From Lactococcus petauri (GTDB lineage Bacteria; Bacillota; Bacilli; Lactobacillales; Streptococcaceae): a stretch of DNA of 64,000 bases. The DNA is taken from positions 186,001 through 250,000 of the forward strand of contig NZ_MUIZ01000002.1 in the NCBI RefSeq assembly GCF_002154895.1, in the 5' to 3' direction. The position numbers and the translations under genes were made by a program. The notes beneath the pieces were generated by a model. It ran no database searches. It was not told the origin of the DNA and worked only from the letters and a program-made list of their open reading frames with translations. This document shows positions 60,831 through 64,000 of this stretch, piece by piece (the first letter of the stretch is position 1; the number at the start of each line of letters is the position of its first letter).

Positions 60831-60962
60831 TTTGTATACCTCGATTTTTATAATTTGTATATATATTATATAACATTTTATATGATTTGTCTACATTAAT
60901 TTTGTATTCGTCTTTACAAATTTTAAAAAATTGTATATAATAAAAAACGGAAGCGGTTTCTT
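60826..60962 (+). promoter_or_regulatory. Divergent control region: TTGTA half-sites, promoter and cre
   Basis: Promoter TTTACA (60913-60918), 17 bases, TATAAT (60936-60941). TACAA (60915-60919) and TTGTA (60931-60935) bracket the spacer as an inverted repeat. Further TTTGTA copies occur at 60822, 60831, 60854 and 60901, suiting the divergent GntR protein. ACGGAAGCGGTTTCTT (60947-60962) fits cre with two mismatches at the start point, and a related GGAAGTGGCTTCT follows at 60969-60981. Confidence 0.6.
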
Positions 60963-61007
60963 TTTGATGGAAGTGGCTTCTAAAAAAAGAAAAAGGAAGT
61001 GCGTATT

Positions 61008-62348
61008 ATGAAAATTGATGTGCAGAAGTTTCAAGAACCATTACTAAAAGTATCTGCTTGGGTGGAGCGGAATACGATTTTACAGGCCATTAAAAATGCC
61101 TTTGTAAGGACAATACCGTTCACGGTTGTAGGTTCCTTCTCTAATCTGATCAAAATGCAGCTTGATGCCCTTATTAAAAACCAAGATATTCATAATGCTT
61201 TATTGACGAATATCAGTAATCTGTTTGGTTATATCGGAAATGCGACCTTAGGTATTGTTGCACTTATTGTGGTCTTTTCTTCAGCATATTCTTATGCTTT
61301 CGAGCTCAAAAGAAATGAAAAAAACAGCCAACTTAATCCAATCATTGCAACTTTGCTAGCCTTTGCAGCATATTTCGTGATGGTACCCAATAACGTTAAT
61401 TATTTGGATCCGAAAGCGGATATTGTTGAAGGTTTTTCAACCTCATTTTTCAGCTATGAAGGGATGTTTACTGCCCTCATCGTTGGTTTAATTGCCGTAG
61501 CTTTATTTGCACGATTTACACGAAGTAAATTTACAATCAAAATGCCCGGCAATGTGCCACAAAATGTATTTGATTCTTTCTTCTCATTAATTCCGATTAG
61601 TGGTGTATTGTTAATCTTTGGCGCAATTCGGATTGCCCTACAATCCTTGGGTTATGTGTCATTACTGCAAATGATTTCTGAAGTACTTATTAAGCCTTTG
61701 CTAACAGTAGGTACAGGATTACCTGCCATTCTCATCGTTATTCTACTCCAACAAATCTTATGGTTCCTCGGCCTTCATGGTTTCAATATCGTTTGGGGTG
61801 TCGTATCAGCTTTCTGGCTCCCTATTTTCTTAGAAAATGTAGCAAAATTTGCTGAAACACAAAGTTTTGCTGGCATTTCTATTGCGCCAAATACAATGAC
61901 CAACGTATATGCCATGATTGGTGGTTCAGGTGCGACCTTTGGTTTAATTATCGCGATGCTTATCTTTACTAAGAAAGGCGAAAAAGAACGTGAAGTGGCA
62001 AAACTTGCTTTAATACCTGGATGTTTTGGGATAAATGAACCGGTTATCTTCGGCCTTCCTATCGTTCTTAATCCGTTAATGTTTATCCCCTGGGTGCTTG
62101 TCCCAATGATTAACGCTGTTATCGCTTATATTGTAACATCGATTGGCTGGGTTGTTCCTCTGGTCGTCCTGAATTCTGGAAATGAACCTATCTTTATCAG
62201 TACCTGGGTTTTAGGAGCCTTCCATATTAGTCCGGTTATATTGACTCTTGTTTTGGTTGTCTTAGACATTGTTTTATATGCTCCTTTTGTAATTCTTAAC
62301 CAAAAACAAGAACGTGCTGAACAAGCAGCAATGCTCAGTGCAGAATAG
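61008..62348 (+). CDS. PTS sugar transporter EIIC, lactose/cellobiose family
   Basis: 446 residues from ATG 61008; AAAAGGA lies ten bases before it, whereas an in-frame GTG at 60999 is too close. Family motifs: FTIKMPGNVPQNVFDSFFSL, FLGLHGFNIVWGV, IGGSGATFGLIIAMLIF and LIPGCFGINEPVIFGLPIV. As with the other two Lac-type EIICs in this window, no EIIA or EIIB is adjacent. It is followed after 30 bases by a GH38 alpha-mannosidase gene, so its substrate is probably an alpha-mannoside (for instance mannosyl-glycerate or mannobiose). Confidence 0.92.
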   Translation: MKIDVQKFQEPLLKVSAWVERNTILQAIKNAFVRTIPFTVVGSFSNLIKMQLDALIKNQDIHNALLTNISNLFGYIGNATLGIVALIVVFSSAYSYAFELKRNEKNSQLNPIIATLLAFAAYFVMVPNNVNYLDPKADIVEGFSTSFFSYEGMFTALIVGLIAVALFARFTRSKFTIKMPGNVPQNVFDSFFSLIPISGVLLIFGAIRIALQSLGYVSLLQMISEVLIKPLLTVGTGLPAILIVILLQQILWFLGLHGFNIVWGVVSAFWLPIFLENVAKFAETQSFAGISIAPNTMTNVYAMIGGSGATFGLIIAMLIFTKKGEKEREVAKLALIPGCFGINEPVIFGLPIVLNPLMFIPWVLVPMINAVIAYIVTSIGWVVPLVVLNSGNEPIFISTWVLGAFHISPVILTLVLVVLDIVLYAPFVILNQKQERAEQAAMLSAE

Positions 62349-62378
62349 AATTTAAATAAGAAATAGAGGAAAGTACCC

Positions 62379-64000
62379 ATGAAAAAAGTATATACTGTTG
62401 CACATACTCACTGGGATTTTGAATGGTATTTTACAAGACAAGAAGCACGTGTGCAATTTATTTTTCACATGGATGAAGTTTTAGAAGCTTTGGAAAGTAA
62501 TCAGTTGGATTTTTATACTTTAGATGGTCAAATGTCAATTGTCGAAGATTATCTCAGTCTCTTTCCTGAAAGAGAAAAACAGCTGAAAAAATTTGTCCAG
62601 GCGGGCAGACTCTTTGTCGGACCTTGGTTCACACAAATTGATGAAATGACAACTTCTGGGGAATCAATAGTAAGAAATCTACGTATTGGTATTCGTGAAG
62701 CAGAAGAACTAGGCAGCGCTATGAGAATTGGCTACTTGCCAGATTCTTTTGGTCAAAGTCAAGACATGCCGAAAATCTATCATGGCTTTGATATCCAACA
62801 TGCCCTTTTTTGGCGCGGGATGCCGAATGAAGCGAACACACGCTACTTTTATTGGTCAAGTAATGATGGTTCAAAAGTACTGACAGCCAATATTAAAAAT
62901 GGTTACTATGCGGGAGTTGATTTAGTAGAAAAGAATGATTTTTCAGACCTTGTTGAAAGAATATCAACACATACAAATAGCAACGCACATCTTTTACCGG
63001 TGGGAGGAGATCAGCGTGCAGTTGATTTTAATTTAAAAACAAGGATCGATAAGGCAAATCAAGAAATTGAAGAATCAACAGTGTTTATTGAAAGTAACTA
63101 CCCGCAATTTTTCAAGGCACTCGAAAAAGATGCCCAAGAATTTCTAGATATCAAGGGCGAGTTTATTGAGCCAATAGATTCCAAAATTCACCGTGGTATT
63201 TATTCATCACGTTATGACTTAAAACAAGTCTATGATCAACTGGAGCGTCTCTTAACTTATCAGTTAGAACCAATGTCTGTTTTAGCTGCACGTTATGGCA
63301 TTCCTGTTAAACAAGGTCTAATAGATAGCCTGTGGAAGATAGTAAGCCGCGGTCAAGCACACGACAGTGCTGGTGGTTGTAATAGTGATAAAACCAACCG
63401 GGATATCTATATGCGTGGGATAAATGGCCTACAGGAAGCTCAGTCTTGTATGGACTACTTGCTCAGAAAATTAACTATTTCACTAAATAGGAATCAAGAA
63501 GACAGTCTTTTCATGTGGAATCCTCTTCCTTTTGAGCTTAAAGTGATAAAGAAAGTCAAACTTTCTACACAAAATAAACATTTTTCACTCACTGACGACA
63601 GAGGAGAGAAGGTAGCTTTTGAGATTATTGAGCAAGTAACAGAAAATGCAGCATTACTTCGCAGAAATCCTGAGGAAATGCTTGATGAATCTTACTATGT
63701 TAGTACAATAGCAGTAGAATGCACTTTACCAGCCATGGGCTATGTACATTATCATGTTAGTGCCGAGGAAGAAAAGCCTCAAACACTGCTAAAGGCAACA
63801 AGGATTGAAAATGATTTTTATCAGATTGAGTTTACCGAGGGGAAGTTCAATCTTTACCTTAAGAAGAACGGAAAAAAATATTTAGATTTTCTATCTTTTG
63901 AAGATGGAGGAGATGAAGGAGATACCTACGATTATTCACCAGCCTTTGCGGATTGGATCTTAAATCTGAATTTTAATAACAGTCAAACTTCTCATGTGGA
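62379..64000 (+). CDS. GH38 alpha-mannosidase (MngB-like), N-terminal 540 codons (truncated by window end)
   Basis: The frame is open from ATG 62379 (AGAGGAAAG before it) to the last base. The GH38 catalytic domain is clear: VAHTHWDFEWYFT with the HxD zinc ligands, YLPDSFGQSQDMPKI with the nucleophile Asp, LFWRGMPNEA and SRGQAHDSAGGCNSDKTNRD with a further zinc-ligand His. The later part (from about residue 370) is the beta-rich domain, with LFMWNPLPFELKV. Bacterial relatives such as MngB act in the cytoplasm on phosphorylated alpha-mannosides delivered by a PTS. It sits directly after an EIIC gene under the same GntR-type control. Confidence 0.93.
   Translation, partial: MKKVYTVAHTHWDFEWYFTRQEARVQFIFHMDEVLEALESNQLDFYTLDGQMSIVEDYLSLFPEREKQLKKFVQAGRLFVGPWFTQIDEMTTSGESIVRNLRIGIREAEELGSAMRIGYLPDSFGQSQDMPKIYHGFDIQHALFWRGMPNEANTRYFYWSSNDGSKVLTANIKNGYYAGVDLVEKNDFSDLVERISTHTNSNAHLLPVGGDQRAVDFNLKTRIDKANQEIEESTVFIESNYPQFFKALEKDAQEFLDIKGEFIEPIDSKIHRGIYSSRYDLKQVYDQLERLLTYQLEPMSVLAARYGIPVKQGLIDSLWKIVSRGQAHDSAGGCNSDKTNRDIYMRGINGLQEAQSCMDYLLRKLTISLNRNQEDSLFMWNPLPFELKVIKKVKLSTQNKHFSLTDDRGEKVAFEIIEQVTENAALLRRNPEEMLDESYYVSTIAVECTLPAMGYVHYHVSAEEEKPQTLLKATRIENDFYQIEFTEGKFNLYLKKNGKKYLDFLSFEDGGDEGDTYDYSPAFADWILNLNFNNSQTSHV

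Overview
The window is a chromosomal segment of a low-GC Gram-positive lactic acid bacterium, almost certainly a Lactococcus. The pointers are an LmrP-type multidrug transporter, a RibU riboflavin transporter under an FMN riboswitch, rplJ-rplL with an L10 leader, a bifunctional GshAB glutathione synthetase, a CtsR-like box before clpB, a CopR-type cop box, and gene order and codon use typical of Lactococcus/Streptococcus. GshAB and c-di-GMP genes lean towards the L. garvieae/petauri group rather than L. lactis, but that is inference. I see no rRNA or tRNA gene, insertion sequence, prophage or CRISPR array.

Layout. 1-2.0 kb: tail of a DUF871 (MupG-like) gene, a lactose/cellobiose-family PTS EIIC and two tiny genes, one frameshifted. 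2.1-4.1 kb: a persulfide-detoxification operon (rhodanese, CoA-disulfide reductase-rhodanese) behind a CsoR/CstR-type operator. 4.2-9.2 kb: ArsD-like protein and dCMP deaminase; thioesterase, HAD-IIA phosphatase and DUF1461 operon; guaC; an NAD(P)-binding protein. 9.3-14.2 kb: an Rgg regulator divergent from an operon for a diguanylate cyclase, a PgaD-like protein, a processive GT2 synthase and a degenerate EAL protein. This is a self-contained c-di-GMP/exopolysaccharide module, unusual for this family. 14.3-19.9 kb: a coiled-coil protein, a CPA1 antiporter, FMN riboswitch-ribU, rplJ-rplL and an NT5C-like phosphatase. 20.3-24.9 kb: a beta-glucoside operon (EIIBCA, 6-phospho-beta-glucosidase, LicT/BglG antiterminator) with cre, RAT and terminator all readable.

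25-33.7 kb: UvrA-like ABC protein, DsrE protein, internally duplicated lipoprotein, lipoprotein-type fumarate-reductase-like flavoprotein, and a large LtaS/GacH-like phosphoglycerol transferase. 33.7-37.7 kb: a second EIIC/DUF871 cassette with a BadF-type sugar kinase, probably for cell-wall amino sugars. 37.8-45.4 kb: cop-box VOC protein fused to DUF4649, TMEM175-like protein, acetyltransferase, amidase with solute-binding lipoprotein, OsmC and GshAB. 45.5-54.1 kb: NorA-like efflux pump, DUF308 protein, Rrf2 regulator with its NAD(P)-binding partner, clpB, ndk, lmrP and a methyltransferase. lmrP and the methyltransferase each follow a leader with a very short upstream ORF and a hairpin, as in drug-inducible ribosome-mediated attenuators. 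54.2-60 kb: a second CPA1 antiporter, two small conserved proteins, mntH and an MntR-type regulator. 60-64 kb: a GntR/HutC regulator divergent from an EIIC and a GH38 alpha-mannosidase cut off by the window end.

Three Lac-family EIIC genes here have no EIIA or EIIB beside them, so they must share general EIIA/EIIB proteins encoded elsewhere (as PtcAB does in L. lactis). The most interesting regions are the c-di-GMP/EPS module (10.2-14.2 kb) and the paired uORF attenuators (51.9-53.4 kb).
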